From Phalacrocorax aristotelis (lineage: Eukaryota > Chordata > Aves > Suliformes > Phalacrocoracidae), in NCBI RefSeq assembly GCF_949628215.1, contig NC_134279.1:81399330-81463329 (forward strand): a stretch of DNA of 64,000 bases, given 5' to 3'. The translations under genes were made by a program, and so were the position numbers. A model generated the notes under the pieces. The model made no database searches. It was given only the letters and a program-made list of their open reading frames with translations, and was not told where the DNA came from. Numbering within the stretch: position 1 is the stretch's first letter; each line of letters begins with the position of its first letter. Shown here piece after piece: positions 54,601 to 63,172 of the stretch.

Positions 54601-57600
54601 GGGGAGGTGACATGGGAGCAAGCGACTGGCCAGTGGGCTCATTTCACAAGTTCTCCACAAAAACCCTCCCCCAGGTTTTTCTTTGAGACCTCCATGATCC
54701 TGTTGCTATCAACAATGGTAGTCAGGCTGAAACAATTAGATAATGGTAAAATATCATCATCCTTGATAGCTGCTTTGCATATTCTGTTGATAAGTGTAAC
54801 TGATATTTGTGTGTGTTGTTACTTGCTCAATCCTGCAAAATATTAACTACTGTGGCTTAGTTCAGGTAAATATTCAAATGGTCTCATAGAAAGCTGCAGA
54901 ACTACTCATTTGCTTAAACTTGGGACACATATTTTTGCTCCTTGCTGGATTATACGGTGTGCCAGCAGGAGCACAAAATGCTCTCCACGCTCTGCCAGGT
55001 CTCCAGCATCCTCTGATGTAAAAAATGCCTTCCTAAAGAAGCCACTATTAGCATATCTATGATCAGAAAATAAGATTCATTATGACTACATCTACGCAAT
55101 GATCAAAGGTGTGCTTGCAGCTCATCTTGGTATCGCTCAAGTAGCTTCAAAGCAGCTAACTTTGGTACTGATAACAACATAGCTGCAGCAGCACTGAGCT
55201 CAGCACAGGCAGCAAAGCAGGGTAATCTGGGCAAGTATTTGGCCAGCAAAGCCATTAGAAGTTCAGGATTGCTGCAACAACGATGAAAACAGTCCCCCAG
55301 CAAACTCCAGCACTAACAGGCACCACCGTGACATTTTGAATTGAGTCACTCACTATCACACTGCTGTCACCCCGTTGTTCTCACCCGCTGCTTTTATCTG
55401 TGGACCAAAAGAGGTCTAGGAAAAGTTACAGAGTGTAAGCTCCAGGGATCCTATCGTTTTGCTTCAAGACTTGCCTAGTCTTATTTATAGCATGATAACG
55501 CTTATTTTGAATGCTACAGAACATGCTATAGGAAAGCATCATGCTGCAAAGGCAGGGCAGGAGGTCACTTATTGGGACACTACTAGATGCCAGAAATACT
55601 TAGTCTGCAAAAAGGCCTTCTGTACAAGCACAGTATTTCTCTTAAGTTCTTGAGATACCCTGCAATTCAACCCTTCGCATCCTTTCACCTGAAAGCTTCA
55701 GCATGTCTACCTCGGTACCTTCCAAAGGTGGCCCTGCACAGCGTATCGGCTGTGCAGGTCGAGCGCTCATTCATCCTGGGGCTTGTTTTTGGCTCCCACT
55801 GTCCTGCAAAACAGAGACTGTTTTGCATCTTGTGAAAAAGGAATCTATATATAAGCCACCTATTCATTTCAAACCGAGGTGCTTAACCCTCACAGAGGCA
55901 AACGCATGAACCGAGCTATCCCGTTTTCTCAATTTAATTCGCTACAGGAGACACGGTAATCCCTCAGAGTTCACCAGTGTTTACAGGGCTCAGAAAGTAG
56001 TAAAAACCCCACCAAACCCGACCCATACCATGGTCAAACACACAAGGAAGCTGTTGGACAATACTTTGGTCAGATCTCCACAACATTCAAACAACTGAAG
56101 ACACCTAGACACCACGGATTGTCATTCAGTAGGAAAAGGTAACCTTTTTTTCTTCCCTCCTCCCCTGTAGGTTTTGTTTGCCAGGCATTCGGCTGGACCA
56201 TCATTTGAAAAACGTGAATATTAGTCCTTGCACTTCTTCCCATCCTTCATGAGAGGGGGGTAAAAAAGAATCATTTACTCTGCCTGTAACATACTTATAG
56301 CTGGCTGGTTCTTCAGGGGTCAACAATTCATCTACGTGGCTCAAGACACGTCATTTATGCCGGTGTCTAGGAAGTCAGATGTGCTCTCTCTCCCCCTCTG
56401 AACTGGAAGTATCACGGATTGACTAAAGCTGTACACAGAGGGTGTGACTGGTGGTTTCAAAGAATACAGAGAATACACTTAAAAACCCTCTTATTCTTGG
56501 AACTGATTGACTGTCAGATTTGAGGTGAAGGATAATTTTCTCTGGGGTCTGGCCCTGCGTTTGTTTTCACCTCCCCCTGCAGCACAGGGCGTGGTTTGGC
56601 CACGGCACTTATCTGAATCCACCTCTTCATTTTCCTGTAGCTGCAGAGGGCTCAGACATAAGTGGCACCCGAGGCTAGCCACTGCAGGCAGAAATTAGTC
56701 ACACAAGGACTAATTAGACTTGATATAGAGCCACCTGAGTGAAACAACGACCAACATTATATACGTGAGGCAAGTTGATCCACAAGTTGCTTGACGGTTT
56801 GCAGAATGGCAGGCCAGAAGACATTAATTAGATAAAGCCCTTAAATTAACAGGCAATACAACGAAAAAAATTGAACATATGTCTGGAAAATGGACATGGG
56901 TTTAGTTTGGATTTTAAGCAATATGTTCCCCAGTTTCCGACTCAGCCTTTCAAAAACCAGACAATACTGCTTTTCCGGGGACAGCAGGTTTACTGCCTTG
57001 CTGAGAAAGCAGCTCTGCCTCTGCATTTCAGAAACATCAGCACAGTGCAGAGGCAGCAATGGAGATTATTTCATCTGACTTGTCAGCCAGCGCACAGCAG
57101 CAACCGTGAGAGCCTGACTGTGCTATGACCTTCCCAAAGAGGAAGCGAGCAGAACCCTGCTCTGAAGGCAGAGCTCTGTCCTGAACTGGGTGTGAAGCAC
57201 CGCTGTTACATCATTGCAAAGAACACGAAATCTTTCAGAGCCCTGACTTCTTAGGACCCAGTTTTACATCCCCCAGGTAGAAATCTGCTCCTTCACAAAG
57301 CTTTGCAAATTTCCACTCGCTCAAAGACATTTTCTTCTTGAGAAGCAATCCCTCACCTACCACAGCGCATTATCTGCAGTTCTATCAGATAAGCAAGTCC
57401 ATCAGGGTAACACCTGTGCTGGCAAGTTTGGAAGCAGTCCAGCAAGACACAGCTACCAGTTCATCAGCTCCCTCTTTCTGCACCAACGCAGCGAGAACTC
57501 CACCTACTGCACCCTCGCACGTTAGTGGCACTTCCCACCACGTTCGCAGCATCCAGCATCTCCCCATCTTCACGCTAACCTAACCTGTGAAATTCAAAAT

Positions 57601-60048
57601 GCAACAGGTGGAAGTATGCTTGGCTTCCCTGGGGAGGTGCTTTTGCCCATTAGAGCTCATCGCATTAGGGTTTGCTCACAAATATATATGCCAACCACGT
57701 ATAAAAGCCAGCAACGCTACCCGTTTTTTTTTTTCCTATTCTCAGCAGAACAAGCCCAGGCATGATCTCGCCGGAAACACTGTGCTGCTCCAAATGGCCT
57801 TCAAAGGAAATACAAAGTTACAGGATTTACCTCTTGCGATCCTTAGCTCCCTTCATTACCTAAAGCAGTCAAGTCGAACATTTTTAAAGGGCAATTCCCC
57901 AAGAAAGGGCATAAAGAGAAGCCGCTGCCCCTATCCTCAGACATTAAAAAGTGAGAGCTCCCAACCAGTTCTCTGGCTTAAGAATCAAATCCTTTCCACA
58001 AGACTATGCAGATTTACTAGCAGAGTTGAAGCAGCATCCATTTTCCACATCAGAAAAAAAGGAACAGGAATGCAAATTCCTGTTTAAGACCAAATTTTGC
58101 AGCTATTAAACGCACCAGAGCCCCAATGGTTTTGAAAAAATAATTTCTGTTGTGTAAGGAGAACATCACCCCCACAGCCTGAAATTCTGTAAAGGACTTT
58201 ACAAAAGACAGAAATAAGTATATTAAGGTAGAAATTATCTGAAAACCACAATAAAAAAAAGGAAGACCGATGTGGAAGCATAAAAAGACACCACTGAAAG
58301 AGAGGCTTTGAAATTATTAAATTATCCTAGATGTAAAGTAACCTGAACCAAGCTGCTCAAAAACAGCGTTAAAGCTTTTTGAGAGTTCAGACCATTTAAA
58401 GCAAACAATTGGCCTTCAAGTTAGAACTAACTCTGTACGCTTACAAATAAAAGAAAAAGAAATCCTCCCAATCCCCGCAGCCCCTGACCATGACCTAAGT
58501 CATAATACAAGTCAAGTTCAGGAACTTAGGTATTGCCAGCAGTCTCATTTCTATAAGACATGCATCGCTCTCTTTTACCAAAAGGTCAGCTCTATTCATC
58601 AGATTTGCTAGGAATCTGATTCTATTGTATCAGTTTCCAAACTAGTGAGGAAGATTTAGACTTAGACCAGGCCTAGAGAAGAAAAGGTGTGAGAGAAACA
58701 TGTCAGAGAATTTAACTGTCAGTAAAAACTGCTTTTAAAACAAAGTCCTTACCAGCAGACACTCTGGCACAACTGTGTTTATACTAGAAGTGGTTTTGGT
58801 TTGTTTCCTTTTAATCTTAAAAAGATTATCAAAACTTCTCTCTCAAAAGAAAAAACCTAAAGAAAACCAATCCCAAAACACCCCAAATCCTGGAACTGGT
58901 GTTGTTACATTGGCAAAGCCTTCAGTGACTGTCCGGGCTAAACATCTGAACTTGAGACCCAGCAGCTAAACAACCTCCCTTCTTTCAGTTCAAGAACACA
59001 ACAAGGCTGTTAAGTTCACAGCCGTGTCTGACTTCTTCCCATAACATTCAACTCGCACCCACAGAAGGTCGCTTCCACCACGGTTTCATGCTGCAACAAC
59101 TGCTGGTCAGCAGCAAAATACTCGCTTTTTGAGGGAAGACTGGAAGTGCTGTATCATCTACTCATTCCCAGAACGGGACTGCGCAGTACCGCACCTAAGC
59201 CTGGCACGGCTAGCGAGCCTTCGCAGCGCCAGGCGGGGTGAAAAAAGGGGGAAAAGTGAGCGATTTCTGTGAAATGCAGGAAAAGTAGGCTGTCAGAGGC
59301 TGGAGAGGGGCCAGCTTGCCTTCTCAGCCCTGACAGGAATTAACGGATGGTCTTGATGATTCTGAAGGTCTTTTCCAAGCTAAACAATTCGACGGTTCTG
59401 TGCACACCACCCGGCCACTGCCCAGGGCCTGCCAGGGAGGCCCAGGGCTGGAGACCGGCCCGCCAGCCGGGCTGGGCTTTCACCTCAGGCAGCAGACTGC
59501 ACTCCCCGTTCGCAGGAGGACACCTTCCCATCGCCCTCCCTGCCCGAGAGCGGGAACCCAGCCAGGCTTTAAAACCCACAAACCCGGCCTCCCTCACCCT
59601 GGGCCGGGCGCCGGTGCCCCCCGCCACCACCAGCAGCAGGCCTCGCCGCCGCCCGGGGCTGCCCCCCAGGGCCTGAGGCGGGCGGAGGGAAAGGCAGGAC
59701 GCCGGGGATCCCCCGGGGAACCGCCGGGATCCCGGGGGAACCGCCAGGACCCGCCACCATGGCGAATCCCCCGCGGGGGAAAGCCTGAGGCGACGTCCCG
59801 TCCCCACCCCACCCCACCCCACCCCACCCCACGGTTTCCATAGAAACGTCGGACCCCGTTGAGAGCAGGGGCGGGCCCACCGGAGCAGCCCCGTGGGGGT
59901 GGGGGGTAGGGAACCGGGGCGGAGGGGAGGGAAGGGGGGAAGGCCCGGCCGGCGACCCACCTGCCCTCGCCTGGCTGCGGAGGCGGGTAGCGAAGAAGAG
60001 GAGGACGGCGAGGATCACAGCGGCGGCGGCGAGCAGCGCCGCGTCCAT
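21460..60048 (-). CDS. DDRGK1: DDRGK1 (UFBP1), complete nine-exon gene, 300 aa
   Basis: The product is an ER-membrane adaptor that recruits the UFM1 E3 ligase UFL1 (with CDK5RAP3) for UFMylation of targets such as ribosomal RPL26; the family is linked to ER-phagy, ER stress control and cartilage SOX9 stability (family knowledge). I joined nine exons on the minus strand: 60048-59961, 53714-53550, 43782-43676, 41708-41607, 31583-31461, 29329-29291, 24658-24602, 23009-22961 and 21632-21460. All introns are GT-AG, and the lengths sum to 903 nt with no frame break. Seen in the protein: hydrophobic anchor at residues 3-20, RRRR patch at 61-64, a K/E/R-rich coiled coil at about 100-185 including SGKIGAKK, then [13 protein letters not shown], and the [13 protein letters not shown] motif from residue 247. 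Lys251 aligns with human Lys267, the reported UFMylation site. The gene spans 38.6 kb. Identification rests on remembered similarity to human DDRGK1. Confidence 0.97.
21633..22960 (-). other. DDRGK1: DDRGK1 intron 8 (1.3 kb)
   Basis: GT-AG intron with no gene, mobile element or notable repeat seen. Confidence 0.88.
22961..23009 (-). CDS. DDRGK1: DDRGK1 coding exon 8
   Basis: A 49-nt exon, in phase 0 and out phase 1 (residues 228-243 plus one base), encoding [16 protein letters not shown], equivalent to human DTINRIQDLLAEGTITG. The acceptor is ccgaacag and the donor is ACAG|GTGACA. It is part of the winged-helix region. Confidence 0.95.
23010..24601 (-). other. DDRGK1: DDRGK1 intron 7 (1.6 kb)
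   Basis: GT-AG intron carrying one CR1 3' fragment (about 23970-24175) in the opposite orientation to the gene. Nothing else is recognised. Confidence 0.88.
23970..24175 (+). mobile_element. CR1 LINE 3' fragment in intron 7
   Basis: It shows CAGGCTTCCTAGAGAGGTGG, TTGATGCCCCAAGCC, GTCAGTGTTTGAGAGGCATT, TTTTGGTCAGCCCTGAAGTG and GTAGGTCCCTTCCAACTGAA, the recognised order of a common bird CR1 subfamily. Ends are approximate. It lies antisense to DDRGK1. Confidence 0.93.
24602..24658 (-). CDS. DDRGK1: DDRGK1 coding exon 7
   Basis: A phase 0-0 exon of 19 codons (residues 209-227), [19 protein letters not shown], equivalent to human QSKVVLLEDLASQVGLRTQ. The acceptor is tttccatag and the donor is ACACAG|GTGAGT. 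It forms the start of the C-terminal winged-helix (PCI-like) region. Confidence 0.96.
24659..29290 (-). other. DDRGK1: DDRGK1 intron 6 (4.6 kb)
   Basis: GT-AG intron. It has an imperfect 20-bp tandem pair at 25601-25640 and an A run near 25755-25769. No gene or recognisable mobile element is seen. Confidence 0.86.
25601..25640. repeat. Imperfect 20-bp tandem pair
   Basis: Two adjacent 20-mers share the core ATTTACATTATC and then GAT; 16 of 20 positions match. It lies in intron 6. Confidence 0.75.
29291..29329 (-). CDS. DDRGK1: DDRGK1 coding exon 6 (39-nt exon)
   Basis: A very short phase 0-0 exon of 13 codons (residues 196-208), [13 protein letters not shown], equivalent to human SQSFLTEFINYIK. 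The acceptor is tgtatccag and the donor is TTAAG|GTAAGC. The exon sits between introns of 2.1 and 4.6 kb and is too short for ordinary ORF finders; skipping it would remove 13 residues in frame. Confidence 0.94.
29330..31460 (-). other. DDRGK1: DDRGK1 intron 5 (2.1 kb)
   Basis: GT-AG intron between exons 5 and 6. I see no gene, mobile element or notable repeat in it. Confidence 0.88.
31461..31583 (-). CDS. DDRGK1: DDRGK1 coding exon 5
   Basis: A phase 0-0 exon of 41 codons (residues 155-195), from the ctgttcag acceptor to the GAAGAG|GTATGC donor. It completes the charged helix and then encodes [19 protein letters not shown] and ESMTEEE, matching human [18 protein letters not shown]. In human work the region after the coiled coil is involved in UFL1/UFM1 contacts; that role is carried over here by homology only. 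Confidence 0.97.
34494..34516. repeat. T homopolymer, 23 nt
   Basis: An uninterrupted run of 23 T in intron 4. Confidence 0.95.
37229..37245. repeat. GT dinucleotide repeat
   Basis: A short GT repeat followed by GCGCG, in intron 4. Confidence 0.9.
40658..40703. repeat. Perfect 23-bp tandem duplication
   Basis: Two identical adjacent copies of a 23-mer beginning CCTCCCTCACTGATGAAAG, at 40658-40680 and 40681-40703. Perfect identity suggests a recent duplication. It lies in intron 4. Confidence 0.95.
40905..40922. repeat. GGCA tetranucleotide repeat
   Basis: Four and a half GGCA units in intron 4. Confidence 0.9.
41000..41100 (+). mobile_element. CR1 LINE 3' tail in intron 4
   Basis: It reads GGACAAGGTCCTGAGCGACC, then GGTGGTCCCTTCCAACCTAC and ends ATTCTAGGATTCTGTGAT, which is a diverged CR1 3' tail of about 100 bp. 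Confidence 0.85.
41607..41708 (-). CDS. DDRGK1: DDRGK1 coding exon 4 (coiled coil)
   Basis: A phase 0-0 exon of 34 codons (residues 121-154), from the ttctttag acceptor to the CGACAG|GTGGGA donor. The translation is almost entirely E, R and K ([19 protein letters not shown] and onward), continuing the coiled coil. It aligns with the human [19 protein letters not shown] segment. Confidence 0.96.
41709..43675 (-). other. DDRGK1: DDRGK1 intron 3 (2.0 kb)
   Basis: GT-AG intron containing a G run followed by a GT repeat at 41787-41814 and several A/T runs. No gene is seen. Confidence 0.88.
41787..41814. repeat. G run plus GT microsatellite
   Basis: Nine G, then alternating TG/GT with one GC interruption, in intron 3. 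Confidence 0.92.
43676..43782 (-). CDS. DDRGK1: DDRGK1 coding exon 3
   Basis: The acceptor is gatgttgcag and the donor is AGAGAG|GTAAGC, in phase 1 and out phase 0, for residues 85-120. It encodes an acidic run ([12 protein letters not shown]) and then [19 protein letters not shown]. This is almost identical to the human protein and starts the long charged coiled coil. Confidence 0.97.
47370..47383. repeat. G homopolymer, 14 nt
   Basis: An uninterrupted run of 14 G in intron 2. On the transcript strand it is a C run. Confidence 0.95.
48238..48261. other. Perfect palindromic hairpin, 10-bp arms
   Basis: TTTTCTGATA (48238-48247) and TATCAGAAAA (48252-48261) are exact reverse complements around the 4-base loop TTAT. 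It lies in an AT-rich part of intron 2. Confidence 0.85.
49200..49214. repeat. C homopolymer, 15 nt
   Basis: An uninterrupted run of 15 C in intron 2. On the DDRGK1 transcript strand it is a G run. Confidence 0.95.
53550..53714 (-). CDS. DDRGK1: DDRGK1 coding exon 2
   Basis: The exon runs from a cttttgcag acceptor to a GAAG|GTAACG donor, phase 1 at both ends, and encodes residues 30-84 plus one base. The protein shows a valine/alanine-rich stretch, then the basic patch [18 protein letters not shown]. That patch matches the human segment containing RPRRRRDLGSRLQAQRRAQ. It is the least conserved part of the protein and accounts for much of the length difference from human. Confidence 0.95.
59340..59402 (+). 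mobile_element. CR1 LINE 3' tail near the promoter
   Basis: It reads GGTCTTGATGATTCTGAAGG, then TCTTTTCCAAGCTAAACAAT and ends GACGGTTCTGTG, a diverged CR1 tail. It lies in intron 1 at the edge of the CpG island. Confidence 0.75.
59704..59745. repeat. Imperfect 20-bp GC-rich tandem repeat
   Basis: Two adjacent copies of a motif reading GGGATCCC, then GGGGAACCGCC, differing by one or two bases. It lies in intron 1 within the CpG island. Confidence 0.75.
59802..59832. repeat. CCCCA repeat, six units
   Basis: Six perfect CCCCA units plus one base on the plus strand, giving TGGGG units in the DDRGK1 pre-mRNA. It starts about 130 nt inside intron 1 and could form a G-quadruplex. Confidence 0.95.
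59961..60048 (-). CDS. DDRGK1: DDRGK1 coding exon 1 (signal anchor)
   Basis: This exon encodes residues 1-29 plus the first base of codon 30. It starts [18 protein letters not shown], a single hydrophobic anchor followed by basic TRLRSQAR, which fits a type-I signal-anchored ER protein with a cytosolic body. The start context is good, with A at -3 and G at +4. It ends GCAG|GTGGGT, phase 1. An in-frame ATG lies 54 codons upstream (see findings). I prefer this ATG because the membrane anchor then begins at the N terminus, as in human DDRGK1. Confidence 0.95.
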
Positions 60049-60640
60049 CCTCCGCCCCGGTCCCGCCCACACCGGCCGCGGGAACCGGGCGAAGGGGGGG
60101 CGGAAACGGTGGCGGCGGTACTTGGTACGTCCCACCCCTCCTCGCCGCGAGGCCCCCGTTCGCGGGCTGCCCGCTGGGTGCCTGAAGCGGGGAGGCGCTA
60201 AGGCGTCCATGGGGCGGCCGGGCAGGCGTGGCAATGGGCAGCCCGCGTGCGTCGGAGGGGGCCTGGCGGCGAGGCGCGGCCGTGAGGGAAAGAGGGAGGG
60301 GCTGGCTGGCAGCGGAGGCCGCCGGGCGGCGGGAGTTGCTGGGAGGGAAATTGAGAGATTGAGAGGAGGAATTAAAAATTATGAGGCAAAATCTCCCACG
60401 AACGGGACGCCGGCGGGCCTGGCAGGCGGGCACGGCTGCTGGGGTGCTGAGGTGTCCCCCTCAGCAGCAACGCGGGGGGGAGCGGCTGTGGGGCCAACAG
60501 GCTGGCCCACGCGTGGCGATGTCCACGCCCGTGACCCTGCACTTAAGTCCATACAACGGGGCCGCGCCGGGCAGGCCGCGCTCTCCAGCCCTGCCGGTTG
60601 CCGCGGCGTCCCTGGCAGTGCAGCTTAAGTTACACCTGTG

Positions 60641-62444
60641 GGTAATCTATACCTTCTGCCTTTAAGTCAGGCCTACGTAGGCGTGGAATCAAGCCGAAGC
60701 TGCCTGGCTCAGCAGCACGTCAGGCAGCTCAAATGAGGTCCTGAGGTGGCTTGAACTGAATTACGTTTATGCCTGACAAAATCAGAGAGGCTGACTCCAA
60801 ACTGGCCCAAAACTAGCTGTCTCACGTAGTAAGCTGGCTTAATTTGGCAAAAGTGTAGAAAACCAAGCATCCCAGACGAAGCTGATTTTTTAAAAATTAG
60901 CTTTGTGTCGATGTACGCAGAGCCAGCGTGAGGTGGGTAGGCTTTGGCTGTAGGTTAGTAATTGCTTTAGGCTGATCTAAATGGAGGATCCAGCTCTGGT
61001 CACCTGCCCTTTGCTGGTAGCAATGCTTTGTGACCCTGTGATGGGCCAGAGCAGGGAATGAATTCTTTTTTTCTTCTTTTTTTTTTTTTTTTTCCTGGAT
61101 TTGGTTTTTAGCCAGAGCAGGACATGTATCACCCCAAAAGATGCTGCAGGAACTTGCAGCTGGGGGTGGAGAACAAACTTTCCCCCAGCTTCGGATGGTG
61201 GCCTGCTGTTAGATCCGAAACCCTTCACTGGGCTCTGCCCCAGCCCTTCTGTGAGCGGGGGGGAAAGTATTTTAGATTTACTTGTTTTGACTTGCTTTGT
61301 GGTTGTAAAGGTCTGACCAATCTAGCCCTTTCTTGCTCCAGAGATCCCTCTTGTGTGGCAGTTTAACACACTGTTGTTGGGGGAAATGTTTTAATAAATT
61401 GAAAATGGATATTAGAGACTCTTGGACATCTAGATATGGTCAAAAGGACTGCGTTAGCTAATTAGTCATTACTGTGCGCACGCTGTCATGAGCGCGAGAC
61501 AAATTCAGGTGTCTGCCACGGAAAAAACAGCTTCTACTAAGAAATTTGCTAAGTCTTATTGATGTAGGACCAGTGATGCAGTGGAAAGGTCTCAAAAAGG
61601 AACCGAAGTACAGACTGGATGTTTTATTACAAAATTTTAATACTAATAACCTTTCAAATCTCATTTTGAAAGTCAGTGACAGTGCCCCTTTGTTCTTGTT
61701 TTGCTCAAACCGTGTTGTCTGTGGGGTTTCTGTCTTACCAGCTTAGTCTAATTCGCTGCGTGGTCAGAAAGGACGTGGCCTCTGGTAAGGTTTGAGGCGC
61801 AAGGGAAATTGCACGTATACACAATTAGCTAAATTAGGAACTGAAGCCTTCCTGGTGGTTATCTTTAGGGCACGCTTCAGATAATGGTTATTTTATAGGA
61901 TGTGCAATGGTCAGGGTTGCTTGTAAAAATAAAAACTGAATGAAAAATGCCTGGGTTTTTCTCCAGTGTCTTTGCCTGAGAATTTGAAAAGTGGCGACTC
62001 TTTAATGAGAGCTTAAATCAAAGGGTTTTTTTTAAACTATAGGATATTTGACTTAAAATCCATTCTGATTAGAGAACGAACTAAACTTCCTAAGAAATGC
62101 TTTGTGCTCTGATGCTTGAATGTTCTTCTGTAGCCCTGTATCAAGTCCTGTAACATTGGTGAGAAACCTGAACGGCCGCAGGCCAAGCGTGAGGTACCAG
62201 TGCGTGCCGTGCCCTGCTCTGGGCTTGCCGCTGACGGAGCGTTCCCACCAACCTCTGCTCAGAGCCGGCTCAGCGCAGCTCCGTCCGGGGCAGTCTGGGT
62301 GCGTGGGTAGCCGCATCCTGGAGCCACGCACAGGCGTACAGCAAGCAAACCTCGAAAGATGCATCCAGAAAGAAGCTTTGTGGCAGAAATGTAGCTCTTT
62401 TTTTTTCTAAAAAAGTTTGCTTAACTCTACTGTCATTTGTGCTT
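60641..62444. other. Upstream flank, no recognised gene
   Basis: CpG density falls after about 60640. A T run lies at 61077-61093. No plus- or minus-strand frame here shows a known protein. A 96-codon plus-strand frame at 62120-62410 has no recognisable motif. Confidence 0.6.
61077..61093. repeat. T homopolymer, 17 nt
   Basis: An uninterrupted run of 17 T preceded by shorter T-rich segments. Confidence 0.93.
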
Positions 62445-63172
62445 CATAGAACCATAGAGTCATTAAGGTTGGAAAAGACCTCTAAGACCACCAAGTCCAA
62501 CCGCCAGCCCAACACCCCCAGGCCTCCTAAACCATGTCCCCAAGTGCCACGTCTACATGTTGTTTGAACCCCCCCAGGGACGGTGACTCCCCCACCTCTC
62601 TGGGCAGCCTGTGCCAGGGCCTGACCCCTCTGGCAGGGAAGGCATTTTCCCTCATCTCCAACCTAAACCTCCCCTGACGCAGCCTGAGGCCGTTCCCTCT
62701 CGTCCTGTCCCTGGTGACTTGGGAGCAGAGACCAACCCCCCCCTCACTCCAGCCCCTCTCAGGCAGCTGCAGAGAGCGAGAAGGGCTCCCCTCAGCCCCC
62801 TCTTCTCCAGGCTAAACCCCCCCAGCCCCCTCAGCCGCCCCCCAGCACACTTGTGCTCCAGACCCTGCCCCAGCCCCGCTGCCCTTCTCTGGACACGCTC
62901 CAGCCCCTCAAGGCCCTTCTTGTCCCGAGGGGCCCAAACCTGAGCCCAGCACTCGAGGTGGGGCCTCCCCAGGGCCGAGCACAGGGGCCCCATCCCTGCC
63001 CAGCTCCTGCTGGCCACACCAGGGCTGACACAAGCCCGGGGGCTGGTGGCCTCCTTGGCCCCCTGGGCACTGCTGGCTCATGCCCAGCCGGCTGTCAGCC
63101 AGCACCCCCGGGGCCTTCTCCGCCGGGCACTTCCAGCCCCGCTGCCCCAGGCCTGGGGCGTTGCCTGGGGTA
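62445..63172 (-). mobile_element. CR1 LINE, about 730 bp, reverse orientation
   Basis: The sequence starts CATAGAACCATAGAGTCATT, the reverse complement of a CR1 tail. It continues AAGGTTGGAAAAGACCTCTA, TTCTCCAGGCTAAACCCCCC, then AGCACTCGAGGTGGGGCCTC, and ends near GGCCTGGGGCGTTGCCTGGG. This is the reverse complement of the CR1 3' region. The overlapping frames of 60-121 codons on both strands are CR1-derived. The far end is approximate. Confidence 0.92.

Larger units (their letters stand above)
53715..59960 (-). other. DDRGK1: DDRGK1 intron 1 (6.2 kb)
   Basis: GT-AG intron. Its first 560 bases lie in the CpG island and hold a CCCCA repeat, a 20-bp imperfect tandem repeat (59704-59745) and a 14-bp palindrome (59767-59780). 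A short CR1 tail lies at 59340-59402. The rest is AT-richer sequence in which I recognise no gene. A 166-codon plus-strand frame at 57587-58087 has no recognisable product. Confidence 0.85.
59400..60640. promoter_or_regulatory. CpG island over the DDRGK1 promoter and exon 1
   Basis: CpG dinucleotides are dense from about 59400 to 60640 and sparse on both sides. The island covers the first exon, the start of intron 1 and about 600 bp upstream. GC-box-like runs lie at 60062-60068 (CCCGCCC) and about 60095-60102 (GGGGGGCGG). No TATA box is seen, as expected for a broadly expressed gene. CpG-island promoters are often bidirectional, but I see no convincing plus-strand first exon here. Confidence 0.85.

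Noticed and set aside
57587..58087. 166-codon plus-strand frame in intron 1
   Set aside because: No recognisable motif, no strong start context and no matching exon structure; treated as chance.
59569..60433. 206-279-codon minus-strand frames over the CpG island
   Set aside because: They are GC-rich readthrough frames around exon 1. Only the 29-codon part starting at 60048 matches DDRGK1, and the donor at 59961 ends it.
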